Counted from the first letter of the stretch, positions 55,152 through 64,000 are shown. The stretch: 64,000 nucleotides of DNA from Winogradskyella eximia (GCF_003386165.1 NZ_QRDV01000002.1:472936-536935); one strand, 5' to 3'. The notes: a model not told the origin generated them from the sequence alone. Numbers and translations: made by a program.

Positions 55152-55922
55152 ATGAAAAACAACACTAAATTAACTGGAAAAAACGTTCTTATAACTGCTG
55201 GAGCTCAAGGAATTGGTGAATCTATAACCAAACATTTTATTGATAGTGGAGCCAATGTTGCTATACATTATTTTTCTAGTGCTGATACCGCTAACGAATT
55301 AACAGCTTATGCTATTAGTAAAGGACAAAAAGCAGTAGCTATAAGTGGTGACTTAACAAAAGAAGCTGACGCAAATGCTTTAGTTGAAAAAACTATAGAA
55401 GCATTTGGGAGTCTAGATATCTTAATAAATAATGCTGGTTCACTAGTAGCACGTAGAATGTTGAGCGAAATGGAAGCAGAATTCTGGCACAAGGTAATGG
55501 ACATTAACCTTACGTCTATGATGTTTGTAACACGAGCAGCAGCTCCATATTTAGGCAAAAATGATAGCAGTAGTATTGTAAATTTAGCATCATTAGCCGG
55601 ACGCAAAGGTGGACATCCAGGATCATTAGCATATTCTACAAGTAAAGGAGCAATCTTAACATTAACAAGAGCACTCTCTTCAGAATTAGGCCCTCAAGGC
55701 ACACGAGTTAACGCTGTGGCTCCAGGTCTTATTCTTGGGACATCTTTTCACAATACACATACTACAAAAGAATCTGCAGCTGCAACAACGGCTGGTATTC
55801 CTATTCAACGCGCAGGTAATGCAGATGATGTAGCAAGAGCCGTTTTATATTTGGCCTCTGAATACGATGGCTTTATTACTGGTGCCACATTAGACATCAA
55901 TGGTGGTGTATATAATATGTAA
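55152..55922 (+). CDS. Short-chain dehydrogenase/reductase (classical SDR)
   Basis: 256 residues. Cofactor motif ITAGAQGIGESI (TGxxxGxG with Ala in place of the second Gly), NNAGS near residue 95, catalytic serine in NLASLAG and YSTSKG for YxxxK. The C-terminal RAGNADDVARAVLYLASEYDGFITGATLDINGG is typical of 3-oxoacyl-ACP reductase or glucose dehydrogenase-like SDRs. The substrate is unknown. Confidence 0.9.
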   Translation: MKNNTKLTGKNVLITAGAQGIGESITKHFIDSGANVAIHYFSSADTANELTAYAISKGQKAVAISGDLTKEADANALVEKTIEAFGSLDILINNAGSLVARRMLSEMEAEFWHKVMDINLTSMMFVTRAAAPYLGKNDSSSIVNLASLAGRKGGHPGSLAYSTSKGAILTLTRALSSELGPQGTRVNAVAPGLILGTSFHNTHTTKESAAATTAGIPIQRAGNADDVARAVLYLASEYDGFITGATLDINGGVYNM

Positions 55923-55985
55923 TTTCTTTTTAATTGGCATTAAATTGAATACCAATAGATATGCTAATAATTATTAAACATAATG

Positions 55986-56015
55986 CACCAGACACTATTT
56001 AGTATCTGGTGTTTT
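55986..56015 (+). terminator. Hairpin between SDR and FucU-like genes
   Basis: CACCAGACACT pairs with AGTATCTGGTG with one mismatch, followed by TTTT. It probably ends the SDR transcript; the next start codon is only 18 bp away, so it could also affect expression of that gene. Confidence 0.7.
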
Positions 56016-56032
56016 ATTTAAAACATAAATTT

Positions 56033-56467
56033 ATGCTAAAGACTTCGGTAATACACCCAACAATTATGGAAGCGCTTGCGCGTTCTGGTCATTTTGCACA
56101 AGTTGTTATTGCAGATGGCAATTTACCCGTTGGTGCCATGACAGGTCCTAACTCCACAACCGTACACCTCAATTTTCGTCCCGGACTTTTAGATGCATTG
56201 ACTGTTTTAGAAGGTCTTTTAGAAGTTTGTCCTTTTCAAGGAGCCATAGTTATGGAAAAGCCTGCTGAAGCAAATGCAGAAATTCATGATGCTTATAAAA
56301 ATTTATTAGGTGAAGTAACATGGGAAGAAATGGAGCGTTGGGCATTCTACGACAAAATTAGAGAACCTTCTACAACGTTAATAATTCAAACAGGTGAACA
56401 ACGTAGATTCGCTAATTTAATCTTAACTGTTGGCGTTGTAAAAATGGCTGAAGAAAGTGATTTCTAG
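56033..56467 (+). CDS. RbsD/FucU-family protein (fucose mutarotase-like)
   Basis: 144 residues from ATG 56033 (MLKTSVIHPTIMEALARSGH); a longer frame runs back into the hairpin and is rejected. HFAQVVIADGNLPVG with the catalytic-type histidine and Asp, and the C-terminal RRFANLILTVGVV fit RbsD/FucU, which interconvert sugar anomers. No fucose catabolic genes are near, although an SDR gene is just upstream. Confidence 0.85.
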   Translation: MLKTSVIHPTIMEALARSGHFAQVVIADGNLPVGAMTGPNSTTVHLNFRPGLLDALTVLEGLLEVCPFQGAIVMEKPAEANAEIHDAYKNLLGEVTWEEMERWAFYDKIREPSTTLIIQTGEQRRFANLILTVGVVKMAEESDF

Positions 56468-56707
56468 CAACTTCATCATTGCCTAACCTACTTATTATAA
56501 TTTAAGGTTTAAAGTAAAACCAAATCAAAAGGTTTTATTTATGTACGTTATATTCAGACTAATAATTGGTCTGATTTTTACTTAGCGTTTTAGATAAATG
56601 ATCTTTACAATTTATATGTTTTCTGCTGGTTCGTTTACTTTTATTAACTTAGTCTTAGATCATATGTCTAAAAATAATTAAAACACCTAAACCAAACGCT
56701 TCTATAA

Positions 56708-57307
56708 ATGGGAAAAATTACCTCAGTTGAAGAATACATAGAAGTCAACTCACACTTCTCTAAAGAAATTTCTCTTCTACGAAATATTATCAATAGTACA
56801 GAGTTAGAAGAAACCATAAAATGGAGCATGCCAACCTATTGTTTAAATGGCAAAAATGTTTTGGGCCTTGGAGCCTTTAAACATCATTTTTGTATTTGGT
56901 TTCATCAAGGTGTCTTTTTAAAGGATGAGCATCATTTACTCTATAATACTCAAGAAGAAAAAACTAAAGCCATGAGGCAAATGCGTTTTAAATCTGAAGA
57001 CACAATTAATAAAGCTGCGGTTTTAACCTATGTAAAAGAAGCCATAGAAAATCAACGATTAGGGAGAGCGTTAATGCCACAACGCAAAGCAAAACCATTA
57101 ATTATTGTAAAAGAATTGAAAGCAGTACTCAATGCAAATACCGAATTAAAAAAAATGTTTAAGACAATTTCTATATCAAAACAGCGCGAGTACAATGATT
57201 ATATTAAAGATGCAAAACGAGAAGAAACAAAATTAAGACGATTAGATAAGATTGTACCGCAAATTACAAATGGTAAAGCATTACATGATAAATATAAAGA
57301 TTGCTAA
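56708..57307 (+). CDS. DUF1801 / YdeI-OmdA domain protein
   Basis: 199 residues. The N-terminal DUF1801 part (LRNIINSTELEETIKWSMPTYCLNGKNVLGLGAFKHHFCIWFHQG) is followed by a C-terminal OmdA/YdeI helical domain (LKKMFKTISISKQREYNDYIKDAKREETKLRRLDKIV). It is soluble and of unknown function; YdeI-type proteins have been linked to stress and antimicrobial peptide resistance. It stands alone and converges with the gene at 57319. Confidence 0.85.
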   Translation: MGKITSVEEYIEVNSHFSKEISLLRNIINSTELEETIKWSMPTYCLNGKNVLGLGAFKHHFCIWFHQGVFLKDEHHLLYNTQEEKTKAMRQMRFKSEDTINKAAVLTYVKEAIENQRLGRALMPQRKAKPLIIVKELKAVLNANTELKKMFKTISISKQREYNDYIKDAKREETKLRRLDKIVPQITNGKALHDKYKDC

Positions 57308-57318
57308 AAAACTATAAA

Positions 57319-58050
57319 TTAATTGTTGGAAGCGGTTTCTGCTTTGGCTTCTTCAGAAGTTTTTTCTTTTATTACTGTCTTTTCATTATTAAAAACAATA
57401 ATGGCTTTTACGCCAGTTAGAAGATTCCATTCTTTAGAAGAAATGACATTACCTTTATCATCGTAAACTACGAATTCTGCAGTATTTGGACCAGATTCCC
57501 CTTGATTTAGAGCAATAATATCAACTGTGTTTTTACCATCTACTAGGTTTACCTCTACTCTTCTATAACTACTAGTAAGTGTTAAACTATTTCTTACTAT
57601 AACTCCATTAAGTAAAATTTGAACACGGTCGCCATCTGGATATTGGTGGTCTCTACATACAATATTTACAAATTTTGTATCTACATTATGTTCTCCTAAA
57701 AACTGATCGGACATGGTTCTTACATAACCACCTTTTACAGCTTCTTTCTTCCAACGTTTTTCAAAAATTTCACCTGGACTTTTTAAACCGTCATTTTCCG
57801 TCATAGAAAAAGGTTTTTCAGTTTCTCTAATTACAAATTTTTCTTCTTGTTTAGATTTACCACCTGCTTTTTCTTCTTCCTTTTTAAAAATAGGTGCAAC
57901 TTTTGCTTTAATTAATATAGAATCCTTTTCCTTTTTAGATTCTACCGCAGGAATACGGATAGATTTATTCTCCTTGTCCTTAACTTGGGCAAAAACCATA
58001 GTGCTGCTAATAATGCAAAATATAAAAGCTATGTATTTGATGGTTTTCAC
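57319..58050 (-). CDS. Exported protein of unknown function
   Basis: 243 residues with a signal peptide (YIAFIFCIISSTMVFAQ). A charged linker (residues ~25-80, rich in K and E) is followed by a beta-rich domain with GEHNVDTKFVNIVCRDHQYPDGDRVQILLNGVIV and NTVDIIALNQGESGPNTAEFVVYDDKG. The domain looks like a secreted beta-sandwich, shared by flavobacterial hypothetical proteins. The function is not known. Confidence 0.7.
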   Translation of the reverse strand: MKTIKYIAFIFCIISSTMVFAQVKDKENKSIRIPAVESKKEKDSILIKAKVAPIFKKEEEKAGGKSKQEEKFVIRETEKPFSMTENDGLKSPGEIFEKRWKKEAVKGGYVRTMSDQFLGEHNVDTKFVNIVCRDHQYPDGDRVQILLNGVIVRNSLTLTSSYRRVEVNLVDGKNTVDIIALNQGESGPNTAEFVVYDDKGNVISSKEWNLLTGVKAIIVFNNEKTVIKEKTSEEAKAETASNN

Positions 58051-58148
58051 TTTAATTAATTAGTTATATATTAGATAATATTCAAGTTACAAAAACTATT
58101 CCTAATTCAAAATAAACGTATAAAAATAGAAATCATTACAAAAAAAAG

Positions 58149-59663
58149 TTAAAACTTACCATTGAAGCTAATTCTTAACCTTCGGTTATATTCTTCAAAA
58201 AGCCAATCTTTATAATTTTGAGTACTATTCATAATGCAATAGCAATATTGTTTCACTCTATAAGCTATTTCATCTTGAAGATCTTTTATTAACTCTCTAG
58301 CTTCATAAACATCTTCACTATTCTCTACACAAATCTGAGAGTGTTGTTCAATGGAACGCTCAATAACCGTGAATGATTTTTTACCAGCATTAATCACTTC
58401 TTTATATTCTGCTTTCACATCGAAATTTAACTTGAAAGATTTTTTAAATTTCCCTTTCAATGAATCTGGCATTGTATATGTAAAATCGCGTTCTAACAAC
58501 TCATCATCAACAATATTCTCTAAATAATAGTCTGGATGCTTAAAAATATGTTGCCAATCTACAGGCTGATCCCAAGGTCCAAATCGTGCTTCATTATTAC
58601 CTAAATCTATAACCTGAAATGACTTTCGGTCTTTATAAATTCGACTACCACGACCAATCATTTGAAAATACAAGGTTAGAGAACGTGTAGCTCTATTTAA
58701 AATGATAGACTCCACAGAAGGTTCATCAAATCCTGTAGTTAAAATACTTACAGAAGACAGCACAGCATCTGGTGTATGCTTAAACCATTTTAAAATATCT
58801 TTTCGATCTTGTTTACTTGCTGTATTATCTAAGTGTTGAACATTATAACCTGCTTTTTTAAAGGTATAATAGACTTCTTTAGAGGTGTAAATTCCGTTAT
58901 TAAAAATTAGTGTTTTTTTACCTTTAGACATTTCCTCATAAGCAATTAACAACTTAGATTGCATTAGAGAATTGGTGTATAAAGCTTCAGAAGATTTTAC
59001 AGTATAATCTCCATTAATACCAATTTTTAGAGAGGTTAAGCCCACATCATAATTAGAAACTTCTGCTTTAGCAAGAAATCCATTTTTAATTAGGGTAGAA
59101 ATATCATCACCAACAATAAGCTTGTTATAATTGTCTTTCATTGGTAGTTTTATATTACTACTCAATGGTGTTGCTGTTACGCCAAGGATAAAACAGTTTT
59201 CAAAAAACTTAAATAACTTTCTAAAAGAATTATAATGCGCTTCATCAATAATTACTAAACCGATATTTTTAAGCTCAAAATCATTATCAGACAATCGATT
59301 ATTTAAAGTTTCGACCATAGCAACAAAACACTGAAAATCATCTTGATCTGGAAGTGTTTTCACTTTACTATTAATCACTTTATTCTTAACATTAAAGCCA
59401 GATAGCACATTAGACGTTTGTTTACAAAGCTCAATTCTGTGCGTAAGAATTACAACTTTTTTATTGTGCTGCTCAGCATAGCGTCTTACTATTTCAGAAA
59501 AAATAACCGTTTTACCTCCACCTGTTGGTAATTGATATAAGAGATTAAAATCATCAGCCTCGTCTCGCATGACATCAAAAATGCGATTAAGGTCTTTGAT
59601 TTGGTAATCATAGAGACTTTTCTCGGTAGCATTTTGTTGTATAGTTTCAGATTCTGATGACAT
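58149..59663 (-). CDS. DEAD/DEAH-box helicase
   Basis: 504 residues. Superfamily 2 motifs in order: YQIKDLNRIF, Walker A PTGGGKT, LTHRIELCKQ, DEAH in LVIIDEAHYNSF, GVTATPLS, LIFNNGIYTS, STGFDEPS (as SILTTGFDEP) and MIGRGSRIYKD. It resembles type III restriction/SSL2-like helicases (COG1061) without a nuclease domain or methylase partner. It probably acts in DNA repair or RNA/DNA remodelling. The 3' part (~380-504) is unassigned. Confidence 0.88.
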   Translation of the reverse strand: MSSESETIQQNATEKSLYDYQIKDLNRIFDVMRDEADDFNLLYQLPTGGGKTVIFSEIVRRYAEQHNKKVVILTHRIELCKQTSNVLSGFNVKNKVINSKVKTLPDQDDFQCFVAMVETLNNRLSDNDFELKNIGLVIIDEAHYNSFRKLFKFFENCFILGVTATPLSSNIKLPMKDNYNKLIVGDDISTLIKNGFLAKAEVSNYDVGLTSLKIGINGDYTVKSSEALYTNSLMQSKLLIAYEEMSKGKKTLIFNNGIYTSKEVYYTFKKAGYNVQHLDNTASKQDRKDILKWFKHTPDAVLSSVSILTTGFDEPSVESIILNRATRSLTLYFQMIGRGSRIYKDRKSFQVIDLGNNEARFGPWDQPVDWQHIFKHPDYYLENIVDDELLERDFTYTMPDSLKGKFKKSFKLNFDVKAEYKEVINAGKKSFTVIERSIEQHSQICVENSEDVYEARELIKDLQDEIAYRVKQYCYCIMNSTQNYKDWLFEEYNRRLRISFNGKF

Positions 59664-59801
59664 AGGTGAAATTTAGCACTAGTTTAATTTCGCAAAAATA
59701 GCACATTGTAAAGGTTTATGGAATGAATTGTTAACAAGATTTAACAACATTGGTATTGTTATTGTGAATGTTAAAACGTTAACATTTAAATATATATTAT
59801 T

Positions 59802-60368
59802 ATGAAATCATTTAGAAGACACGCTGCATCGGTCAATGCAGGATCTATGGCAGACATTGCTTTTTTGTTACTCATTTTCTTTTTAGTAACGACTACAATC
59901 TCTGCAGACAAAGGAATTTTAAGACAATTACCTTCGATTTGTGATACAGAAGATTGTATTGCAGATATTACCGAACGAAATTTATTACGCATTTCCATGA
60001 ATGCAAAACAACAAATTATGATTGAGGATGACATTGTTAAACTCTCAGACGTAAAAACTTTAGTTGAAGCATTTATAGACAATAACGGCAATAATATTTG
60101 TGCATATTGTGAAGGTGCACAATCTTCAGACTCTTCGGATCATCCTAAAAAAGCTGTAATTTCTTTAAGTCATGATGCTTTAACAAAATATGATTTGTTC
60201 ATTTCTGTACAAGATGAAATTACTCAAGCATATTATAATTTAAGAATGCGGTATGCTAAACAAGTCTTTAGTAAAACACCTGAGGCCTTAACAAAAGAAG
60301 AATTAAATGAGGTACAAAAAGCGTTTCCATTTATTGTATCAGAAATAATGGTAGAACGACCTAATTAG
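59802..60368 (+). CDS. ExbD/TolR-type biopolymer transport protein, orphan
   Basis: 188 residues. One N-terminal membrane helix with the conserved aspartate ahead of it (GSMADIAFLLLIFFLVTTTIS), then a periplasmic domain; this is ExbD/TolR architecture. ExbD works with ExbB to power TonB, but no exbB is adjacent. The final codons and stop overlap the convergent 3D-domain gene within the palindrome CTAATTAG at 60361-60368. Confidence 0.88.
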   Translation: MKSFRRHAASVNAGSMADIAFLLLIFFLVTTTISADKGILRQLPSICDTEDCIADITERNLLRISMNAKQQIMIEDDIVKLSDVKTLVEAFIDNNGNNICAYCEGAQSSDSSDHPKKAVISLSHDALTKYDLFISVQDEITQAYYNLRMRYAKQVFSKTPEALTKEELNEVQKAFPFIVSEIMVERPN

Positions 60369-60783
60369 ATAATGAATCTTTTGGTTGTATACAGTATTCA
60401 ATCTTAATTTTCTTTTTGCCCCATTTTTTTGCTTTTTTCACATCGTTACCCATATAAATATCTATACGCTTTCTCCAACGACTATGCATTTTGTCTTTCA
60501 CAGTGAATAAACTGTCGAAACCATGTATTTTTATTTTAGTGTTATGTACTAATCCAGAATCTAATAAATCGCGAGAAACCGCAACATATCTTAATCCTGG
60601 TTTTAAACTATCACCAAAAGCTGTAATATTTGGGTTAGAATTGGTTTGATACACTAACGAATTATAAGCCGTCGCAGTTACTTTTAATGTCATAGGTTGA
60701 CAATCTAGTCTTACTCTATTATTACAATTATAGAGACTTAACACAGCTAATAAAATTAAATATCGTTTAGTTATCATACACAT
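60361..60783 (-). CDS. 3D domain lipoprotein
   Basis: 140 residues with a lipoprotein-like signal (ILLAVLSLYNCN). The 3D domain is visible: VTATAYNSL, AFGDSLKPGLRYVAVSRDLL, TKIKIHGFDSLFTVKDKM, RWRKRIDIYMGNDVKKAKKWG; its three aspartates are in the usual places. The domain is found in lytic transglycosylase-like enzymes and RlpA relatives, so a peptidoglycan role is likely. Confidence 0.85.
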   Translation of the reverse strand: MCMITKRYLILLAVLSLYNCNNRVRLDCQPMTLKVTATAYNSLVYQTNSNPNITAFGDSLKPGLRYVAVSRDLLDSGLVHNTKIKIHGFDSLFTVKDKMHSRWRKRIDIYMGNDVKKAKKWGKKKIKIEYCIQPKDSLSN

Positions 60784-60896
60784 AAAGATATGAATTATTG
60801 TTAAAATATGTTAAATAAGTAATGTGTTATACATAGTACTGTAACAAAAGTAAAGTTTCATCGTCTTATTAGTATAACCATTTAAAAAACAAAATT

Positions 60897-60986
60897 ATGA
60901 GAACTTTAAACAACAATCAATTAACGAGTACATCAACAGAAACTAAAAGTTATAGTTGGAACAGCAAAAGACGTTATAGATCATAA
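60897..60986 (+). CDS. Tiny ORF, 29 residues
   Basis: ATG at 60897, stop at 60984. The product starts MRTLNNNQLTS and ends NSKRRYRS: polar, Ser/Thr-rich, with a basic tail and one Trp. It shares the MRxL start and a similar upstream context (AAAATTATGAGA) with the next tiny ORF 42 bp downstream. Both precede a strong terminator. It could be a leader peptide, a small regulatory peptide or a peptide precursor, or a chance frame. Confidence 0.4.
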   Translation: MRTLNNNQLTSTSTETKSYSWNSKRRYRS

Positions 60987-61027
60987 CGTTAATAAAAAAA
61001 ATCATCAATCAAATCAATCAAAAAATT

Positions 61028-61099
61028 ATGAGAGTTTTATCTAAAATTGTCAACACATCTAACAGCTTAGATGATGACTTAGAAACCATTAGAGCTTAA
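61028..61099 (+). CDS. Tiny ORF, 23 residues
   Basis: ATG at 61028, stop at 61097. The product starts MRVLSKIVNTS and ends DDDLETIRA: short, with an acidic second half. It lies between the first tiny ORF and the terminator at 61136. The pair of short starts in identical context, with a terminator just after, suggests a real short transcript. Confidence 0.4.
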   Translation: MRVLSKIVNTSNSLDDDLETIRA

Positions 61100-61135
61100 T
61101 ATTGAAGTTAATTCCCTTGAATAGTTAGTCTAAAA

Positions 61136-61170
61136 AAAAAGTCAGTTTCCTATAAAGAAACTGACTTTTT
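61136..61170. terminator. Strong terminator between tiny ORFs and the T9SS protease gene
   Basis: AAAAAGTCAGTTTC (61136-61149) pairs perfectly with GAAACTGACTTTTT (61157-61170) around a 7-base loop; it has A and T runs on both sides and can serve both strands. Confidence 0.92.
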
Positions 61171-61190
61171 TAGTTTAAAAATCTTATAAC

Positions 61191-63512
61191 TTATTCTTTA
61201 ATAAGCTTCTTCGTCATTGTATGCGTGTTTGTAGACAATTTCACAAAATAGATACCTGTTTGGTATGACGACATTTGTAAAGTATGTGTACTATTAGCAA
61301 CTAAATTACCTTTTGCCATTTGTTGACCTAGCGTATTAAAAATCTCATAATTCACATTTTCGTTGACATTATTTAATACAATAGTTAAATTATCCTTGGT
61401 AGGATTTGGGTATATACTAATTAAACTTTCCAACCCAAAATCTGCAACACTTAAAGGTTGTGCCACACTAAACAAAACAGTATCTTCAGAATCAAATTCA
61501 GCTCCAGTTTTAATTATATTACCATTTTCATCTTCTAAATTATAAGAGCCATTTCCTGTAAAATTACCGCAACATATGCCATCTCCATAAGTATCAGTTA
61601 TAGTAAAAGTATAACAGTCATTAGTATTTGGTAATGTAATTACAGCCTCATAATCAGTGGCATCTTCAGTATATGTTCCTGCTGCCGCACTATCAACTAA
61701 TACACCAGAGCTATTTATTAATTCCCATCCTGTTTCTAATGGATAATTATCTGTTAAAAGATTAAGTGTAATTGTAGAAGTTGTATAAGAAGGTGACACT
61801 TCAAAATTAAAAATAAATGTGTCATTTGCTACATTCTCATCGGTAACACCATTAGGATTAGCGACGCTAATAGTAAAAGAATGACTTCCTGAACTTAAAT
61901 TAGAATATATAGGTGTAGCCACAACCACACTTTCTCCATTTACAATATTACCTGTCCAGCTTTCAGAAGTACTAGACTCATCATCTATAGCGTACGAAAC
62001 CGTAGCAGAAGTTAATGGTAAATCTCCCGAGTTAATAAGTGTTACTTGAGGCATAAAATCTTCACCACAAATTTCTGAACTATTACCCGAACCAGCACTT
62101 GCTCTTGCATCATTATCATAAGTTTGTAACGGAGGGTATTGATCTAAAATATCAATTCCAGAATCAGAAGGATCTAACCATTCTTTTAATCGAGATGATG
62201 TAGAACTACCAAAATCCCACGCCACATCAAAACGACCGTAATAATCTTGTAATCCATTGTTTGATGTTCCATTACAAGCTGCTTGTCCTCCAGACAACAT
62301 TCCTATTAAATAACCCGTTTCATTAAACAATCCAGAACCTGAAGATCCTGGCTCAGTAACTCCAAGTTCCCATTCATCGATGTACCACATTTTTGTATTA
62401 GCGTTACCATTAAAGTTAACATCAGCTCTGTAAGCACCATCATCTTCCCTACATACTTTTTGAATATCTCCACTTGGGTGGTGAATTCCAAAATTTACAA
62501 CAGGTACTTGCGTGGTAGATTTGTTCCAACCAGCCCAAACTAAATCAGAATTATTAGTAAAGAAACTAGTATCTGTAATTTCTACCAACTCCATATCAGA
62601 TTCCGCACTGCTAGCTCTCAAAACGGATCCACTCACGGTTTGATTATAAGAACCATTGGGACTAGATGCTGTTGTAGAACACGATGGATTTGGACTTCTC
62701 CAATTAAATCTAAACGCCCAACTACCTTCACCGCCACCACAGTGATTTGCTGTCATAAAGTAAGCTTTTCCATCGTTGTTAGTATTATTGACTAGAGTAC
62801 CAGAACAATTTCCTGTACCACCAACGACTATCATGGCTGCAGCTTTTTTTACATTTTCTTTTACTGTATCTAAACCAAAAGGATCCGTTGCTGGTGTAAT
62901 ATCACAATCTACATCTTGGTTACAATTTCCTGAATCGCCTAAAGCTTTTTCATAAGATTTTGTGGTACGATAACCATGAACAACTGAACCCACTGTAATT
63001 TTAGCCTCACCAATAACATTTGCTGGTTGATAATATTCTAAATAAGCGGTATTACCCTCTACTAACCATGTTCCTAAAACTTCTTCAGGATTATTGTTAT
63101 AATGTGTAAAAGGTCTTAATAAATCTGTTTTATCTGCATTATAGACATAAAGTTTGGCTCCAACAGGAATTTTAAACACATCGAACAAAAAGTTTATGGA
63201 ATAAGCACCTTTAGAAGCATAGCCCATTCTCCAAATACGATCACCGTTTTCTAAGGTAGTCCACTCTCCTACTTCATTAAAGTTATGATCCACATAGATA
63301 TCGTGTCCAAATCTCCAAGGAATGGATTTATCTTGATCGTTAATTTTATCCTCATCTTGTAATTTTTGTAAATCAAAAGATGGTAATTTAAATGGCACTA
63401 AATCAGCCAAATCATCTTGATTCCAACTTGGAGGTTTAATGTCTTCGGGAATTTGCTGTGCAAAGGATAATGAAAACGCAAATAAAAGCGCAAAAAGTAA
63501 TTTCAATTTCAT
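61191..63512 (-). CDS. Secreted trypsin-like serine endopeptidase with T9SS sorting domain
   Basis: 773 residues. Signal peptide LLFALLFAFSLSFAQ; a pro-region to about residue 200; a chymotrypsin-fold protease with GTGNCSGTLVNN, TANHCGGG (catalytic His) and EPGSSGSGLF (catalytic Ser), and paired cysteines, similar to lysyl endopeptidases. Then a CARDB-like domain (EICGEDFMPQVTLINSGDLPL), a cysteine-containing beta domain (YTFTITDTYGDGICCG), and a C-terminal T9SS tail (SIYPNPTKDNLTI..GIYFVKLSTN). It is exported through the type IX system. Substrate specificity is not proven. Confidence 0.92.
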   Translation of the reverse strand: MKLKLLFALLFAFSLSFAQQIPEDIKPPSWNQDDLADLVPFKLPSFDLQKLQDEDKINDQDKSIPWRFGHDIYVDHNFNEVGEWTTLENGDRIWRMGYASKGAYSINFLFDVFKIPVGAKLYVYNADKTDLLRPFTHYNNNPEEVLGTWLVEGNTAYLEYYQPANVIGEAKITVGSVVHGYRTTKSYEKALGDSGNCNQDVDCDITPATDPFGLDTVKENVKKAAAMIVVGGTGNCSGTLVNNTNNDGKAYFMTANHCGGGEGSWAFRFNWRSPNPSCSTTASSPNGSYNQTVSGSVLRASSAESDMELVEITDTSFFTNNSDLVWAGWNKSTTQVPVVNFGIHHPSGDIQKVCREDDGAYRADVNFNGNANTKMWYIDEWELGVTEPGSSGSGLFNETGYLIGMLSGGQAACNGTSNNGLQDYYGRFDVAWDFGSSTSSRLKEWLDPSDSGIDILDQYPPLQTYDNDARASAGSGNSSEICGEDFMPQVTLINSGDLPLTSATVSYAIDDESSTSESWTGNIVNGESVVVATPIYSNLSSGSHSFTISVANPNGVTDENVANDTFIFNFEVSPSYTTSTITLNLLTDNYPLETGWELINSSGVLVDSAAAGTYTEDATDYEAVITLPNTNDCYTFTITDTYGDGICCGNFTGNGSYNLEDENGNIIKTGAEFDSEDTVLFSVAQPLSVADFGLESLISIYPNPTKDNLTIVLNNVNENVNYEIFNTLGQQMAKGNLVANSTHTLQMSSYQTGIYFVKLSTNTHTMTKKLIKE

Positions 63513-63740
63513 GTGTTATTTTTTAAGGGTTGCTAAAATTACTAATTTAAATAGTATTTTATACATCATTAATTAATGCGAAACGCAAACAATTAAAATG
63601 TAAATTAAAAATTTAAACAATTTTAGGACTTTAGTATCTAAGCCTTAGCCAAATAAACAAATCAAAAAGAAATAATAAAAGTTAATTAGACTTAACGGGA
63701 TTATGTATCTACAAATTAGGCAATTCAATCTACCAATACT

Positions 63741-64000
63741 TTAATACGCTAAGACTTGTTTCAAAGCATCTTCAAATTGCCCTTTTGCCATATACTGATC
63801 TTCTAGTTGACCAATAAATGGTATAGGCGTTTCCATACTTGCTACACGTTTTACAGGTGCGTCTAAATACTCAAAGCATTCCTCCATAAGCATTGCTGAA
63901 AGATCGCTAGCAATACCACCAAATAAAGAATCTTCTTGAAGAATAATGGCTCGTCCTGTTTTTTTAACGGATTTTATAATGGCTTCTTTATCTAAAGGTT
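63741..64000 (-). CDS. Alpha-keto acid dehydrogenase E1 component, beta subunit (partial, C-terminus only)
   Basis: The last 86 codons lie in the window; the rest is beyond 64000. GRAIILQEDSLFGGIASDLSAML and DAPVKRVASMETPIPF match the C-terminal transketolase domain of pyruvate/2-oxo-acid dehydrogenase E1 beta subunits. In flavobacteria this may be a fused alpha-beta E1 protein; the visible part cannot tell. The gap 63513-63740 holds no gene that I can see. Confidence 0.85.
   Translation of the reverse strand, partial: PLDKEAIIKSVKKTGRAIILQEDSLFGGIASDLSAMLMEECFEYLDAPVKRVASMETPIPFIGQLEDQYMAKGQFEDALKQVLAY

Noticed and set aside
58149-59663. Helicase as part of a restriction or defence system
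   Set aside because: No methylase, nuclease or defence partner is adjacent and the gene lies among ordinary genes, so the evidence is too thin.

Overview
The window looks like a chromosome segment of a marine-type member of Flavobacteriaceae (Bacteroidota). It is AT-rich. Promoters fit the Bacteroidota pattern (TAnnTTTG -7 boxes, no Shine-Dalgarno). A secreted protease carries a type IX secretion (T9SS) sorting tail, and the gene families are typical of the group: TonB receptor with HmuY, DUF6607, DUF6952, methionine gamma-lyase beside an Lrp regulator. No rRNA, tRNA, CRISPR array, transposase or integrase was seen.

Layout. 1-5875: 5' part of a giant secreted surface protein (FG-GAP repeats, three PKD plus DUF285 modules, fibronectin-like repeats). 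6.1-9.1 kb: an S41 peptidase lipoprotein lying between an intact PAS-LuxR regulator and a decayed second copy of that regulator's 3' end. 9.1-14.3 kb: Lrp/methionine gamma-lyase pair, NhaC antiporter, peroxiredoxin, thioredoxin and a small DUF6952 protein, with two palindromic intergenic repeats.

14.3-29.0 kb is the most unusual part. All genes lie on the + strand and are separated by long (about 80-140 bp, one composite of 318 bp) palindromic sequences that behave like integron attC sites. Each begins just after a stop codon with ..AAC, contains inner hairpins, and ends with GTT.. 18-47 bp before the next start codon. The first and last 10 bases of a unit are reverse complements (10/10, 10/10, 9/10 and 8/10 in four units). 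Two intact sites show compensatory base changes in their stems. The cargo includes a probable Kiwa defence pair (KwaA/KwaB), a Hachiman pair (HamA/HamB), Crp/Fnr regulators with their own operators and target genes, a ModF-like ABC protein and several unknowns. No integrase is in the window, so the mobilising enzyme is unknown.

29-36.4 kb: acyl-CoA dehydrogenase with an AraC regulator, a His-rich cupin lipoprotein, a conserved flavobacterial protein, and katG with a downstream ankyrin gene. 36.4-38.4 kb: a DUF2007 protein and guaB. 38.5-49.5 kb: an iron/heme uptake region made of three transcription units: DUF6607-ankyrin-DUF2271-PepSY/flavoreductase; TonB receptor-HmuY; porin-FMN-binding protein-membrane protein. 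Two matching palindromic operators overlap or abut the promoters, probably binding a Fur-type repressor.

49.6-64 kb: mainly core and accessory metabolism (HMG-CoA lyase, LysE exporter, pyrD, universal stress protein, pepT, SDR, FucU-like protein, DUF1801/YdeI protein), a helicase, a lone ExbD, a 3D-domain lipoprotein, two tiny ORFs in one transcript, the T9SS serine protease, and the C-terminal end of an alpha-keto acid dehydrogenase E1 beta gene.
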